Shown piece after piece: positions 34,521 to 46,737 of a DNA stretch of 64,000 nucleotides (positions are counted from its first letter, which is position 1; each line of letters starts with the position of its first letter). The notes below the pieces were generated by a model. That model saw only the letters and a list, made by a program, of their open reading frames with translations. It did no database searches and had not been told where the DNA came from. Origin of the DNA: Glycomyces fuscus (GTDB taxonomy: Bacteria; Actinomycetota; Actinomycetes; Streptosporangiales; Streptosporangiaceae); contig NYMS01000019.1 in NCBI GenBank assembly GCA_002529455.1, forward strand, positions 58,559 to 122,558, read 5' to 3'. The translations under genes and the position numbers were made by a program.

Positions 34521-35933
34521 ATGACGTCTATCGCGCATCCCGAGCTCGAGGGGATCGGAACATACGAGTACGGCTGGGCCGACTCCGACGCGGCCGGGTC
34601 CTCGGCCCGCCGCGGCCTGAACGAAGAGGTCGTCCGCGACATCTCCGCCAAGAAGGACGAGCCGGAGTGGATGACCAAGCTCCGCCTCAAGTCCCTGAGG
34701 CTCTTCGACAAGAAGCCCATGCCCAACTGGGGCGCGGACCTGTCCAAGATCGACTTCGACAACATCAAGTACTTCGTGCGGTCCACGGAGAAGCAGGCCA
34801 CCTCCTGGGAGGAACTGCCCGAGGACATCAAGAACACCTATGACAGGCTGGGCATCCCCGAGGCGGAGAAGCAGCGCCTGGTCGCCGGTGTCGCCGCGCA
34901 GTACGAGTCCGAGGTCGTCTACCACCAGATCCGCGAGGACCTGGAGGAGCAGGGTGTCATCTTCCTGGACACCGACACCGCCCTCAAGGAGCACCCGGAG
35001 ATCTTCGAGGAGTACTTCGGCTCGGTGATCCCGGCCGGCGACAACAAGTTCGCCGCGCTCAACACCGCCGTGTGGAGCGGCGGGTCGTTCATCTACGTGC
35101 CCAAGAACGTGCACGTGGAGATCCCGCTCCAGGCCTACTTCCGGATCAACACCGAGAACATGGGCCAGTTCGAGCGGACGCTGATCATCGTCGACGAGGG
35201 CGCCTACGTCCACTACGTCGAGGGCTGCACCGCGCCGATCTACAAGTCGGACTCGCTGCACTCCGCGGTCGTGGAGATCATCGTCAAGAAGAACGCCCGC
35301 TGCCGTTACACGACCATCCAGAACTGGTCGAACAACGTCTTCAACCTGGTCACCAAGCGCGCCGTGGCCGAAGAGGGCGCGACCATGGAGTGGATCGACG
35401 GCAACATCGGCTCCCAGGTCACCATGAAGTACCCGGCCGTCTACCTGATGGGCGAGCACGCCAAGGGCGAGACCCTGTCCATCGCCTTCGCGGGCGAGGG
35501 CCAGCACCAGGACACCGGGTCCAAGATGGTGCACTGCGCGCCCAACACCTCCTCCACCATCATCTCCAAGTCGGTGGCACGCGGCGGGGGCCGCGCCTCC
35601 TACCGGGGACTGGTCCAGGTGCAGGAGGGCGCCGACCACGCCAAGTCCTCGGTCAAGTGCGACGCGCTGCTGATCGACACCATCAGCCGCTCCGACACCT
35701 ACCCCTACAACGACCTGCGCGAGGACGACGCCGAGCTCGCGCACGAGGCGACCGTCTCCAAGGTCAGCGAGGACCAGCTCTTCTACCTGATGAGCCGGGG
35801 CATGGACGAGGACGAGGCCATGGCCATGATCGTGCGCGGGTTCGTCGAGCCCATCGCGCGCGAGCTGCCCATGGAGTACGCGCTGGAACTGAACCGGCTG
35901 ATCGAGCTTCAGATGGAAGGAGCGGTTGGTTAA
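34521..35933 (+). CDS. sufB: SufB, Fe-S scaffold subunit
   Basis: A 470-aa scaffold protein of the SUF Fe-S assembly complex. It shows the SufB-specific N-terminus ([19 protein letters not shown]) and the C-terminal beta-helix with [18 protein letters not shown] and the [12 protein letters not shown] helix. Strong AGGAGGAG ribosome site. The downstream sufD start lies inside its 3' end by eight nt. Confidence 0.96.
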   Translation: MTSIAHPELEGIGTYEYGWADSDAAGSSARRGLNEEVVRDISAKKDEPEWMTKLRLKSLRLFDKKPMPNWGADLSKIDFDNIKYFVRSTEKQATSWEELPEDIKNTYDRLGIPEAEKQRLVAGVAAQYESEVVYHQIREDLEEQGVIFLDTDTALKEHPEIFEEYFGSVIPAGDNKFAALNTAVWSGGSFIYVPKNVHVEIPLQAYFRINTENMGQFERTLIIVDEGAYVHYVEGCTAPIYKSDSLHSAVVEIIVKKNARCRYTTIQNWSNNVFNLVTKRAVAEEGATMEWIDGNIGSQVTMKYPAVYLMGEHAKGETLSIAFAGEGQHQDTGSKMVHCAPNTSSTIISKSVARGGGRASYRGLVQVQEGADHAKSSVKCDALLIDTISRSDTYPYNDLREDDAELAHEATVSKVSEDQLFYLMSRGMDEDEAMAMIVRGFVEPIARELPMEYALELNRLIELQMEGAVG

Positions 35934-37095
35934 GTTGACCAGCCCGAGCATCGAACCCAAGGCCCACAGCCACGGCCTCGGGGAAATCCCGTTCTCCAAG
36001 TTGGCCACCCACGGGTCCTTCGACGTGAACGACTTCCCCGTCCCGGGCGGCCGCGAGGAGGAGTGGCGCTTCACTCCCATCCGCCGCCTCAAGGGCCTGC
36101 ACGACGGCAGCGCCGTCGCCGACGGCACCGACAAGCTCGACGTGGACGCCCCCGAGGGCGTCACCGTCGAGACGGTCGGCCGCGGCGACGCGCGGCTCGG
36201 CACCGCCGGGTTCCCCGCCGACCGCGTCATCGCCCAGGCCTACACCTCCTTCGAGGAGGCCACGGTCATCACCGTCGCGCAGGGCGCGGCCCTGGAGCGG
36301 CCGGTCACCGTCAACCGCCAGGCCCAGGGCGGCACGCGCTACGACCAGTTCGTCCTGGACGTCAAGCCGCTGGCCGAGGCGGTCGTCGTCCTCAACCAGA
36401 CCGGCACCGGCGTCCGCGCGGGCAGCGTGGACATCCACGTCGGCGAGGGCGCGCGCCTGACGCTGATCAGCCTCCAGGACTGGGACGGCGACGCCGTCGA
36501 CGTCTCGCAGCACAACGCCCAGGTCGCCAAGGACGCCACGTTCAAGTCGATCGTCATCACCCTGGGCGGGGACCTGGTCCGGCTCTCCCCGAAGGTGGCC
36601 TACAAGGGGCGCGGCGCCAACGCCGAGCTCCACGGGCTGTACTTCACCGGCGACGGCCAGCACCACGAGCACCGCTCGCTCATCGACCACAACATGTCCA
36701 ACACCCGCTCGCGGGTGGAGTACAAGGGCGCGCTGAGCGGCAAGGACGCCCACGGTGTGTGGATCGGCGACGTGATCATCGGAGAGGGCACCACCGGTAC
36801 CGACTCCTACGAGCACAACCGCAACCTCCAGCTGACCGACGACACCCGCGTGGACTCGGTGCCCAACCTGGAGATCTTCACCGGTGAGGTGGAGGGGGCC
36901 GGGCACGCCGCCGCCAGCGGCCGCCTCGACGACATCCACCTGTTCTACCTGCGCTCCCGGGGCATCCCGGAGGACGAGGCCCGGCGCCTGGTCATCCGCG
37001 GCTACTTCCTGGAGCTCATCAACCGGATCCCGGTCGAGGAGCTGCGCGAGGAGATCATGGCCAAGGTCGAGCGCAAGCTGGCCGCCCATGAGTGA
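35926..37095 (+). CDS. sufD: SufD, Fe-S scaffold subunit
   Basis: Partner of SufB in the SufBC2D complex; 389 aa. The N-terminal [16 protein letters not shown] motif and C-terminal [18 protein letters not shown] block are typical. The start is not certain: TTG at 35926 sits close to GGAAGGAG; a second TTG at 35935 is possible. It overlaps sufB and also the Rieske gene downstream (eight nt each). Confidence 0.94.
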   Translation: MVKLTSPSIEPKAHSHGLGEIPFSKLATHGSFDVNDFPVPGGREEEWRFTPIRRLKGLHDGSAVADGTDKLDVDAPEGVTVETVGRGDARLGTAGFPADRVIAQAYTSFEEATVITVAQGAALERPVTVNRQAQGGTRYDQFVLDVKPLAEAVVVLNQTGTGVRAGSVDIHVGEGARLTLISLQDWDGDAVDVSQHNAQVAKDATFKSIVITLGGDLVRLSPKVAYKGRGANAELHGLYFTGDGQHHEHRSLIDHNMSNTRSRVEYKGALSGKDAHGVWIGDVIIGEGTTGTDSYEHNRNLQLTDDTRVDSVPNLEIFTGEVEGAGHAAASGRLDDIHLFYLRSRGIPEDEARRLVIRGYFLELINRIPVEELREEIMAKVERKLAAHE

Positions 37096-37423
37096 GGCCG
37101 GACGCTGGGTGAAGGTCGCCGAACTCGGTGAGATCCCCGAGGAGGGGGTCCTCGGGATCGAGACCGACGACGAGACGCCCATCGCCCTGGTCCGCAGCGA
37201 GGGCGAGGTGTACGCCGTGCGGGACGTGTGCTCGCACGCCGAGGTCCGCCTGTCCGAGGGCGAGGTCGAGGACGGCACCATCGAGTGCTGGCTGCACGGA
37301 TCCTGCTTCGACCTGCGCTCGGGGGCGCCGATCAACCCGCCCGCGACCCAGGCGGTCCCCACCTACGACGTGAAGATCGACGGCGACGACGTGCTCGTCT
37401 CGCTGGATGAGAAGAATTCCTGA
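37088..37423 (+). CDS. Rieske [2Fe-2S] ferredoxin in the suf operon
   Basis: A 111-aa soluble Rieske protein with the two cluster motifs C-S-H (VCSHAEVRL) and C-W-L-H (ECWLHGSCFDLRSG). It probably supplies electrons for cluster assembly or repair, a common addition to actinobacterial suf operons. It starts inside sufD and lies eight nt before sufC. Confidence 0.9.
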   Translation: MSEAGRWVKVAELGEIPEEGVLGIETDDETPIALVRSEGEVYAVRDVCSHAEVRLSEGEVEDGTIECWLHGSCFDLRSGAPINPPATQAVPTYDVKIDGDDVLVSLDEKNS

Positions 37424-37431
37424 GGCCTGAA

Positions 37432-39498
<2,067 letters not shown>

Positions 39499-39687
39499 GG
39501 CCTACTGTGTGAACCGGTCCCGGCCCGTGGGGGTGTTCGTCCGGACGCCGCCGGGGTCGCCGGAGGTGACGGAGGTGGGATCGCGGGGAACGAGCCATCA
39601 CACCGGAGTCGCCGAAGGCCCCCGGCCCGAAGGGCGCCCGGGCGCGCGAGCGCGGCGAGCCGCAAGACAACGAGGAACAGCCTGACC

Positions 39688-40164
39688 ATGCAGTTGGACG
39701 CGATGTACCAGGAGATCATCCTGGACCACTACCGCAACCCGCACCACAAGGGCCTGCGCGATCCGCACAACGCGGAGGCGCACCACATCAACCCCACCTG
39801 CGGGGACGAGGTGACGCTCCGGGTGGCGCTGACCCCCGCCGAGGGCTCCGGCGCGCTCGACGGCGAGGCCGTCGTCAGCGACGTCTCCTACGAGGGGATG
39901 GGCTGCTCGATCAGCCAGGCCAGCACCTCGGTGCTGACCGACCTGCTCATCGGCCGGACCGTCGCCGAGGGCATGGCCACCCTGGACGCCTTCACCGAGC
40001 TGATGCAGTCCAAGGGCAAGGGCGAGCCCGACGAGGACGTGCTGGAGGACGCCGTGGCGTTCGTCGGCGTGTCCAAGTACCCCGCGCGGATCAAGTGCGC
40101 CCTGCTGGGGTGGATGGCCTGGAAGGACGCCGTGTCGCAGTCCCTGGAGAAGGAAGCCGCCTGA
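39688..40164 (+). CDS. sufU: SufU, sulphur acceptor for SufS
   Basis: A 158-aa IscU-like protein that receives sulphur from SufS. The three zinc-binding Cys sites (PTCGDEV, MGCSISQAS, RIKCALLGW) and the SufU-type insertion between them are present. GAGGAA precedes the ATG. Its stop overlaps the next start as TGATG. Confidence 0.95.
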   Translation: MQLDAMYQEIILDHYRNPHHKGLRDPHNAEAHHINPTCGDEVTLRVALTPAEGSGALDGEAVVSDVSYEGMGCSISQASTSVLTDLLIGRTVAEGMATLDAFTELMQSKGKGEPDEDVLEDAVAFVGVSKYPARIKCALLGWMAWKDAVSQSLEKEAA

Positions 40165-40541
40165 TGAGCGAGAACGAGACGACAACGACCGAGGCCGCCG
40201 AGGCCGTCGAGGGCGCTCCCCTCTCCCCGGAGGCGGAGGCGCTGGTCGAGGAGATCAGCGAGGCGCTCAAGGACGTGATCGACCCCGAGCTGGGCGTGAA
40301 CGTCGTCGACCTGGGCCTGCTGTACGGGGTGAACGCCGACGAGCAGGTGATCACGCTGGACATGACCCTGACCAGCGCGGCGTGCCCCCTGACCGACGTG
40401 ATCGAGGACCAGGCCGTCTCGGCCCTGGACGAGTTCGGCCGCGAGGTCAAGATCAACTGGGTCTGGATGCCGCCGTGGGGTCCGGACAAGATCACCGACG
40501 ACGGGCGCGACCAGCTGCGCATGCTGGGCTTCAACGTCTGA
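40164..40541 (+). CDS. sufT: SufT/MIP18-type (DUF59) Fe-S maturation protein
   Basis: A 125-aa DUF59 protein that helps transfer Fe-S clusters. It carries the family core DVIDPELGVNVVDLGLLYG and the TSAACPLTDVIEDQ cysteine motif, plus INWVWMPPWGPDKIT. It ends the suf operon and is followed by a strong terminator. Confidence 0.92.
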   Translation: MSENETTTTEAAEAVEGAPLSPEAEALVEEISEALKDVIDPELGVNVVDLGLLYGVNADEQVITLDMTLTSAACPLTDVIEDQAVSALDEFGREVKINWVWMPPWGPDKITDDGRDQLRMLGFNV

Positions 40542-40556
40542 CACGCACCGTCGCAC

Positions 40557-40591
40557 GTGTGGGCCGGGACCCTCGGGGTTCCGGCCCACAC
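40557..40591 (+). terminator. Terminator of the suf operon
   Basis: A 15-bp stem with one mismatch, outer arm GTGTGGGCCGGGACC, and a five-nt loop (CTCGG), starting 15 nt after the sufT stop. Confidence 0.7.
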
Positions 40592-40763
40592 GCGTGTGCG
40601 GACCCCTGCCGGGCGGTGAGGGGGCCCCGCGGTCGGCACACCCCTTCCCGGTGCCACGAGGGCCGGTGGCGGTCCTCGACGGCGGGGGCGGAAGCGGCCC
40701 CCGCGCGGTCGGGCGCGGGGGCCGCGGAGCGTCAGGGCCTTCGGGCGCGGGTGCCCGGGGCCG

Positions 40764-41138
40764 TCAGTAGACGAGGGGGGTGAACTGGGGAGCGGCGAAG
40801 CTGCCGCCGGCGTGGAAGTCGACGCTGCGGCCGGAGGGGATCCGGTACAGGGTGGTGGTCTTGTACGCGGAGTTGGCCCAGGTCCCCCGGATCGTCACGG
40901 AGTAGGAGGTGTCGGAGGAGTTGAGGCCGAGGCTGGTGCAGTGGCCGGGGTCGACCACGAAGGTGGTGAAGTGGCCGAAGTCGGCGTAGGCCGTGTAGTC
41001 GGAGGACACGTTGCACAGGCGGAAGGTGCCCGCGGCCGCGGCGGGGGCGGCGGTGCCCACCGTGAGACCGAGGGAGAGCAGCAGGCCCAGGGCCAGGGTG
41101 AGGGCGAGCGACTTGCCTCGCGAGAACGCGGCGGACAT
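40764..41138 (-). CDS. Small secreted protein, unknown
   Basis: A 124-aa precursor with a clear Sec signal peptide (LALTLALGLLLSLGLTVG, cut after AAAA). The mature part of about 88 residues has two cysteines (FRLCNVSS and PGHCTSLG), is rich in Tyr, Thr and Ser, and alternates in a way that suggests a beta-sandwich. The ATG has GAGGAG upstream. Three evenly spaced direct repeats lie about 95-145 nt before it. The function is unknown. Confidence 0.68.
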   Translation of the reverse strand: MSAAFSRGKSLALTLALGLLLSLGLTVGTAAPAAAAGTFRLCNVSSDYTAYADFGHFTTFVVDPGHCTSLGLNSSDTSYSVTIRGTWANSAYKTTTLYRIPSGRSVDFHAGGSFAAPQFTPLVY

Positions 41139-41231
41139 GGAACTCCTCAGTGTGGTCGTGGATCAGGGGTGGGACCGCACCCGGAACGGGGGCGGTGCGT
41201 AGTCAACCACACGCGGAAGGCCACTTCTAGG

Positions 41232-41284
41232 CTTTGTGTGTTTTTCTTCCTGTCTTTGTGTGTGTTCATGGGAACTTTGTGTGT
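41232..41284 (-). repeat. Three phased direct repeats upstream of the secreted-protein gene
   Basis: CTTTGTGTGT occurs at 41232-41241, 41254-41263 and 41275-41284, i.e. every 22 and 21 nt, two turns of DNA. On the coding strand of the downstream gene they read ACACACAAAG, and the nearest one stands two nt before a TAGAAG hexamer. The layout resembles activator sites of the SARP kind. The rest of the 382-nt gap holds no gene. Confidence 0.55.
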
Positions 41285-41520
41285 CTTTAGCGTGTCGTAA
41301 AACCCCGTTCACACGGGAGGCGACGCATCGCTGCCGCGCTCAGCGGCACCGCAGGGGGTGTACGCGGCGGAGGCGGGGCGGGGGGAGCGTACGCGGAGGG
41401 GCCCCGGCGGCCCGAGGCCGCCGCCACCGGTCCTCGGGCGGGAGGGGTGTCGACGGCCGGGCGCGGGGGGCGCGTCCCCGGACGCCGGGCGGGGCCGGTG
41501 CCGTGGTGGTCCCGCCCGCC

Positions 41521-43848
41521 CTAGTGGGCGGCGAACATGCCCGCGCGCAGTTCCGCGGCGATGTCGTTGTCACCGCGCAGGGACAGCAGGTCGACCAGTG
41601 AATGGAGGTCGGCGAAGGCCTCGTCGTCGTTGTCGGTGATCCGGCGGGAGAGGATCTTCAGGGCCTCGTCGGTGGAGGCGGGCGCGGTGTAGCCGCTCAG
41701 GTGCAGCGCCCGGGCCGTGGGGGAGTAGTTGCTCAGGTCGGTGGCGGGCAGCTTGCGTGCGTCCAGGCGGTCGCCGGCCACGGTGATGAACACGCGGTCG
41801 CCGGGCTGGGCGGCCTGGCGGCGCAGCAGGGGGCGCAGGGAGTCGAACGCGGGCTGGTCGCGCCAGACCAGCACCAGCAGGTCCGCCCCCGGGGCGGTCA
41901 GGCACAGCAGCCGTCCGGGTTGGAGCCCCAGGTGGGTGGCGTAGCCGGTGGGGACGGCCACGGGAGCGCCGTTGAGGTGGTCGGCGGTGATGTCGATGCG
42001 GTGCCACCAGCGCCCGTCGGGGGCGCGGAAGCAGCGGGCGGCCATGGCCGGGTCGCTCGCACCGGGCCGCGAGGGCGGGGCGGGCGGTGCGACCGGGGCC
42101 AGGCCGTGGGCCTGGCCGGGCGGCGGGCCCAGCGGCACGACGCGGTGCGGGTCCAGTGCGGCGGCGCCGAGGGGCGCGGGGCCCTGGTCGGGTCCGGACC
42201 CGTGCTGCTGGGAGGGGGCGGGTTCGGCCGGGTCCGCGGACGGCTGCGCGTCCATGCGCCGTCGGATGGGCAGCCCGTTCTCGGTGGTGGCCCCCGAGTC
42301 CTCCGGGGCGGTGTGGCCCGGGTGGTTCGCGGGCATCTCCATGGGCACCGACGTGTCGGCGAACACGTGCCCGTCCCTCAGGCTCACCCCGGGGGTGCTC
42401 AGCAGCCAGGCGCGCAGCTCCTGCTGGCGGATGCCGATCCGGCTGAGCCGGATGCCGGCCTCGGTCATGCTGGGGGCGTCGCTCAACAGCTCGCGGGTCT
42501 GCCAGCGCAGCCGGTTGGGGTCGTCGGCGATCAGCCAGCCGTTGTGCATGCGCCGGTCGGTGAACAGGGTGATGATCACCCGCCACAGCGGCGTGTTCAG
42601 GGTGGGCACGTCCACCGGGTGGTCGGGGTGGGCGTTGATCAGGCGGTCGATGGTGGTCGCCGCGCCCAACTGCTCGGACAGCTCGCGCAGGTGCTTGGTG
42701 ATCGCGGCGCCCTCGGGGGCGTTGAGCCAGCGCAGCAGGCGCTCCTCCACCTTGCGCTGGGCGGAGCGTATCTCGGTGACGTCCACCGCGATCTGCTCCG
42801 AGAGCACGCGGATGCTGATGGGGTCGGTGGCGAACAGGCGCTCGGCGGCCACCGTGCGCTCCAGCTCGGGCCAGGAGCGGAACATCTCCTCGACCAGGTC
42901 CACCAGGGGGTGCTGGCCCAGGGCCGGGGCGGGGGGACGCTCCTCGGAGCGGCCGGCGCGCATGGCCTTGGGCGGACCGAAGCTGGGGCGGCGCAGGGTG
43001 CGTCCAGGGCCCAGCAGGGAGCTGCGGAACTGCGAGCGCAGGTCGCCCGCGCCCTCGCTGTGGGCACCGTCGCCGCCCACGGCCTCGGTGGGCAGGGCGG
43101 AGCCGGGGATCATCGCGGCCGAGCTGACCATGGCCGTGGCCGCCTGTTCCTGGAGCAGGGCGCCCCGGACCTCCGTCTCCTCGCCGCGCTGCGCGCGCAG
43201 GGCCCGCAGGGTGCGGATCGCGCGGGTCGCCGGGGTCTGCGGCGGCACCGGGTCGTGCTCGGTGCCCTCGGAGGCACCCGTCCCGGGGCCGCAGCCCGTG
43301 GCGGCGGTGAGGTACTCCAGCGCGCTGTGCACGTGCTCGGGCGCGGAGTCGGGCAGCCAGTGGGCGATGGTGCGCACGGCCTCCATCATCAGGGCGGGGG
43401 AGGGGGTGGGGCCCCCGGGGAGCTCGCAGCAGGGCTGCAGCGCCCGCCAGGCCACCGTGCTCAGGATGTCCATGGGGTCGCAGTCGGCGAGCGGCCACCC
43501 GCCGATCTCCTGCGGGCTCGTGGAGATGAGGCGCTCCCAGTCGCCGGCGGTGGCCACGACCGCGCCCCGTACGGGCTCGGCGAGGTCGGCGCAGTCCACC
43601 GGTTGGGTGCGCAGGCTCGGCAGGAACTCGGCGAGGGGGACGTGCGACCACTGCTCCAGCGCCAGGCGGGCGATGCCGTGCGCGAGCCAGGGCGGTCCCG
43701 CGATGTCCAGGACACGTGCGACGGGCAGCGAGTGCCACCAGCCGTCGATCAGACGGTCGTGGTGGAGCAGGGGTGCCACGTCCGGCGACCTCGACCACCG
43801 CAGTGCGGGCGCGAGGTCGACGAGGCAGATCGGGGAGACGGCGTTCAT
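41521..43848 (-). CDS. Large unrecognised protein with sigma-like helix-turn-helix stretch
   Basis: A 775-aa protein of no family I can name. A central segment (AAERLFATDPISIRVLSEQIAVDVTEIR, then RKVEERLLRWL) resembles sigma-70 region 4. N-terminal 150 residues are Trp/Leu-rich and helical; a Pro/Gln-rich linker near 545-600 leads to a C-terminal module beginning CFRAPDGRWWHRIDIT that looks like a beta-rich domain with VLVWRDQPAFDSL. I use the ATG at 43848 (MNAVSPICLV); an in-frame upstream start at 43926 is weaker. The 677 nt upstream of it hold no gene I can support. Confidence 0.6.
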   Translation of the reverse strand: MNAVSPICLVDLAPALRWSRSPDVAPLLHHDRLIDGWWHSLPVARVLDIAGPPWLAHGIARLALEQWSHVPLAEFLPSLRTQPVDCADLAEPVRGAVVATAGDWERLISTSPQEIGGWPLADCDPMDILSTVAWRALQPCCELPGGPTPSPALMMEAVRTIAHWLPDSAPEHVHSALEYLTAATGCGPGTGASEGTEHDPVPPQTPATRAIRTLRALRAQRGEETEVRGALLQEQAATAMVSSAAMIPGSALPTEAVGGDGAHSEGAGDLRSQFRSSLLGPGRTLRRPSFGPPKAMRAGRSEERPPAPALGQHPLVDLVEEMFRSWPELERTVAAERLFATDPISIRVLSEQIAVDVTEIRSAQRKVEERLLRWLNAPEGAAITKHLRELSEQLGAATTIDRLINAHPDHPVDVPTLNTPLWRVIITLFTDRRMHNGWLIADDPNRLRWQTRELLSDAPSMTEAGIRLSRIGIRQQELRAWLLSTPGVSLRDGHVFADTSVPMEMPANHPGHTAPEDSGATTENGLPIRRRMDAQPSADPAEPAPSQQHGSGPDQGPAPLGAAALDPHRVVPLGPPPGQAHGLAPVAPPAPPSRPGASDPAMAARCFRAPDGRWWHRIDITADHLNGAPVAVPTGYATHLGLQPGRLLCLTAPGADLLVLVWRDQPAFDSLRPLLRRQAAQPGDRVFITVAGDRLDARKLPATDLSNYSPTARALHLSGYTAPASTDEALKILSRRITDNDDEAFADLHSLVDLLSLRGDNDIAAELRAGMFAAH

Positions 43849-44525
43849 CCGCTGGGGACCTCGACCTCCTGGTGTCTGCACGTGAATTGGGGAGGAACCG
43901 CACGGGCCTTCGGTTCGATGCACCACAGTACGCGCCCCTCACCCGAGGGGAGGCCGGACGGGAGACCGGTCCCGTGTGCCGCGGGCGGGCACGGCGAGCC
44001 AGGGGACAGGGGTGCCGTGAGCACTTCCCCGAGATCGTACGTCCCCCGGCGCCACATGGGTACCCCCAGGTGGGCCAGGTCCGCCGCGACCGCTCCGTGA
44101 CTGCGCTGTGTGATGACCGTGACGAGGGCGTTCCGGCCTTCGGACCTGCGCGGGCGTGTGAGTTACCTCATATCGGGCCTTGGGCTCTTCCCGGGCCAAC
44201 CGGACGTTGGTATTCACGGCACCTTCACATCCGCGCCCCCTGCGCGCAACGGGCGTGCGCGACCCGCCCGGTAAGGATGGGCTGTGGCGGGGTGTGCCGA
44301 CACGCTCCGTCCCCGGCGCCCTGTCGTCGGCCGCGGGTATGCTGGACGGGCACTGCCCTCGCCCGGGTGACCTGCCGGTCGGACGGCCGCGCCCGGTGGC
44401 CGACAGGGGTCGACGTTGTTCGGACACGCGTGGTGGCCGGACCGCGGCCCGACACCACGATCGCCGTACCCGCGCACCCTCGGCGCGCGCAGGCGTGGGA
44501 CGGTCGAGCCGGATGATTGGTTGAC

Positions 44526-45485
44526 GTGACAGACCTTGAGACGAATCCCCCAGCGGCCGTTCGCATGAGCAGACCGGAACCCATCCGGTCCTACGTGGCG
44601 ATCGGCGACAGCATCACCGAGGGGATGGAAGACGACAGCGGCCCGGGCGGCGAGTACCGGGGCTTCGCCGACCGACTGGCGGAGCACCTGGCCACGGTGA
44701 CACCCGACTTCCGCTACGCCAACCTGGGCGTGCGCGGGCGCCGTATGCGCCACATCTTCGGTGAGCAGCTCGACCAGACGCTCGGGTGGAAGCCCGACCT
44801 GGTCACCGTCCTGGCCGGGGGCAACGACGTCCTACGCCCGGGAGGGGACCTCGACCGGCTGGCCGAGCAGTTCGAACAGGGCATCCGCCAGCTGCGCGAC
44901 GCCGGCATCCGCGTGGTGATCCTGTCCGGCCACGACACCGGCTGGATCCCGGTCCTGCGCTACTACCGCGGCCGCATCGCCGTGTTCAGCATGCACATGC
45001 GCGCCGTCGCCGAGCGCACCGGCACCGAGATCGTCGACCTGTGGGCGCTCAACGCCCTCACCGACCCCCGCGCCTGGAGCGAGGACCGCCTGCACCTCAA
45101 CGGCGCGGGCCACCAGATCGTCGCCGCGCGCATCGCCGACCTGCTCGGCTTCCCCATGGGACCGCCCGAGTCCTGGACCGACCCGTGGACCACCCCGCCC
45201 CGGCAGCTGCCCCGCATCCTGCGCCGCCGGGAGAACCGCCGCTGGGCCCGCCAGTACCTGGTGCCCTGGCTGCGCCGCCGCGCCCTGGGCCGCTCCTCGG
45301 GGGACGGCCGCCTGCCCAAGCGCCCCCAGCTGGACTACCTGCACGACGAGGAGACCCGGTCCCGGATCGCCAGGAGCATCGAGGAGGGCAAGGCCTGGGA
45401 GGGCACCTACAACGGCTTCGACCCCGCCGAGAGCGCGCCCACCAGCAGCCCTTCGGGGACCAAGGGCCCCGACCCGGTGGACTGA
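44526..45485 (+). CDS. SGNH/GDSL-family hydrolase
   Basis: A cytoplasmic esterase-like protein of about 306-322 aa with block I AIGDSITEGM (Ser), block III VTVLAGGNDVLRP (Asn) and block V DRLHLNGAGHQ (Asp, His). No signal peptide. The C-terminal 90 residues are Arg-rich and basic. The start is unclear: TTG 44517, GTG 44526 and ATG 44565 are in frame and none has a strong ribosome site; relatives would favour a short N-terminus. Substrate unknown. Confidence 0.82.
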   Translation: MTDLETNPPAAVRMSRPEPIRSYVAIGDSITEGMEDDSGPGGEYRGFADRLAEHLATVTPDFRYANLGVRGRRMRHIFGEQLDQTLGWKPDLVTVLAGGNDVLRPGGDLDRLAEQFEQGIRQLRDAGIRVVILSGHDTGWIPVLRYYRGRIAVFSMHMRAVAERTGTEIVDLWALNALTDPRAWSEDRLHLNGAGHQIVAARIADLLGFPMGPPESWTDPWTTPPRQLPRILRRRENRRWARQYLVPWLRRRALGRSSGDGRLPKRPQLDYLHDEETRSRIARSIEEGKAWEGTYNGFDPAESAPTSSPSGTKGPDPVD

Positions 45486-45555
45486 GGCGCCGCCCGCCGA
45501 CGCGCGCGGCGCCCCGCACCGGTCACCGGTGCGGGAACCGCATGCGTCGTGGCGC

Positions 45556-46737
45556 TCAGCTGCGCGACAGGGACTGGATGAGGTCGCTGATGTGCACCAC
45601 GCCCAGGCACTGGCCGTAGGAGTTGGTGGCGATCAGGTCGTCGTAGACCCGCTCGGTGTCCTGTCCCGCCACCCGCAGCGCCGCCAGCGCCGACATCCAC
45701 GCCGGGACCGTGCGCGGGGACTCCGCCAGCCGCAGCGCCGGGCGCTTGGCGTGCAGGGCGTGCCCGTAGCGGCCGGTCACCGACAGCAGGAAGCGCGTCC
45801 GGTCCACGACCCCCACGGGGCGGTCCCGGTGGTCGATGAGGATGACGCTGTTCAGCGCCGGGTCCCCGGTGAAGGACTCCAGCACCTGCTCCGCGGTGGC
45901 GTCGGAGTCCAGCCCCACGGGCGGCACCATGAACTCGGTGACGCGGGGCCCCGAGTCGTCCTTCCCGCCCTGCCCGGCGCTCGGCTCGGGCACCGGGGTC
46001 ACCCGCTCGCCCGGCCGCCACGTGTGGTCGGCGAAGAACGGCCCCGTGCCCACGCGTATCCCGCAGCGGCGCAGCCGCACCACGTCCTCGGCGGTGCCCA
46101 CACCGGAGGCGAGCGCGTACACGCCGCTGCCCCGGCCGATCCGCGCCAGGCCCTCCACCACGGTGGCGTGCCGCTGGTCCCCGGCCACCCCGGACACGAT
46201 CGCCGGGTCGATCCGCATCAGGAACGGCGCGGCCTCCACCACGAGGTCCGGGCGCACCATCGCCGTCCCGAACCCGCACCGGAAACCCGCCGAGCGCAGC
46301 CGGGAGACCCCCGACACCACGGTCCTGCGCGCCAGTTCGGCCATGTCCGGGCTGAGCATGAAGGTGATGTCGCGCGGCCGGCGGCCCGCACGGCGCAACA
46401 GGCTCTCCACCAGGGGGGCGAACCCCTCCCCGGCCAGGATCCGCGCGGGCAGCGGCAGGACCATCGGCAGCAGGCTCTCGGACACGGCGGTCTCGCGGAC
46501 CAGGGCCAGGAGCCACTCGGCCACGGCCGACTCCTCCTGGGGGGTCACCTTCGCGTAGGAGCCACGCGCGGTGGGCGGCGGGGAGGCGGTGACCTCGAAG
46601 GCCACCACGGCCCCCGAGTCCAGGTCGACGACGGGCTGGTAGCCGGGAGCGCCCGGGGCGCGGCGGGCGACCGCACCCGGCCCGTCCGGATGCGCCGTGG
46701 GAGCGTGTTGGGGATGCAGCGCAGTCACAGTCCTCAT
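45556..46737 (-). CDS. Degenerate EAL-domain protein with CBS-type C-terminus
   Basis: A 393-aa protein. Residues about 25-250 form an EAL-type domain (YQPVVDLDSGAVVAFE at the start, MRIDPAIVSG later), but the catalytic E-A-L is replaced by E-V-T, so it probably binds rather than cuts cyclic di-GMP, or binds nothing. Residues about 280-393 look like a CBS pair (VILIDHRDRPVGVVDRTRFL; LATNSYGQCLGVVHISDL-like end). The ATG at 46737 has only a weak ribosome site. Confidence 0.72.
   Translation of the reverse strand: MRTVTALHPQHAPTAHPDGPGAVARRAPGAPGYQPVVDLDSGAVVAFEVTASPPPTARGSYAKVTPQEESAVAEWLLALVRETAVSESLLPMVLPLPARILAGEGFAPLVESLLRRAGRRPRDITFMLSPDMAELARRTVVSGVSRLRSAGFRCGFGTAMVRPDLVVEAAPFLMRIDPAIVSGVAGDQRHATVVEGLARIGRGSGVYALASGVGTAEDVVRLRRCGIRVGTGPFFADHTWRPGERVTPVPEPSAGQGGKDDSGPRVTEFMVPPVGLDSDATAEQVLESFTGDPALNSVILIDHRDRPVGVVDRTRFLLSVTGRYGHALHAKRPALRLAESPRTVPAWMSALAALRVAGQDTERVYDDLIATNSYGQCLGVVHISDLIQSLSRS

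Noticed and set aside
40812..41300. 162-codon plus-strand frame opposite the secreted protein
   Set aside because: Antisense shadow with Gly/Val/Glu bias; the minus frame has a signal peptide and ribosome site.
44180..44524. 114-codon plus-strand frame before the SGNH hydrolase
   Set aside because: Arg/Pro-rich, no ribosome site, no recognisable content.
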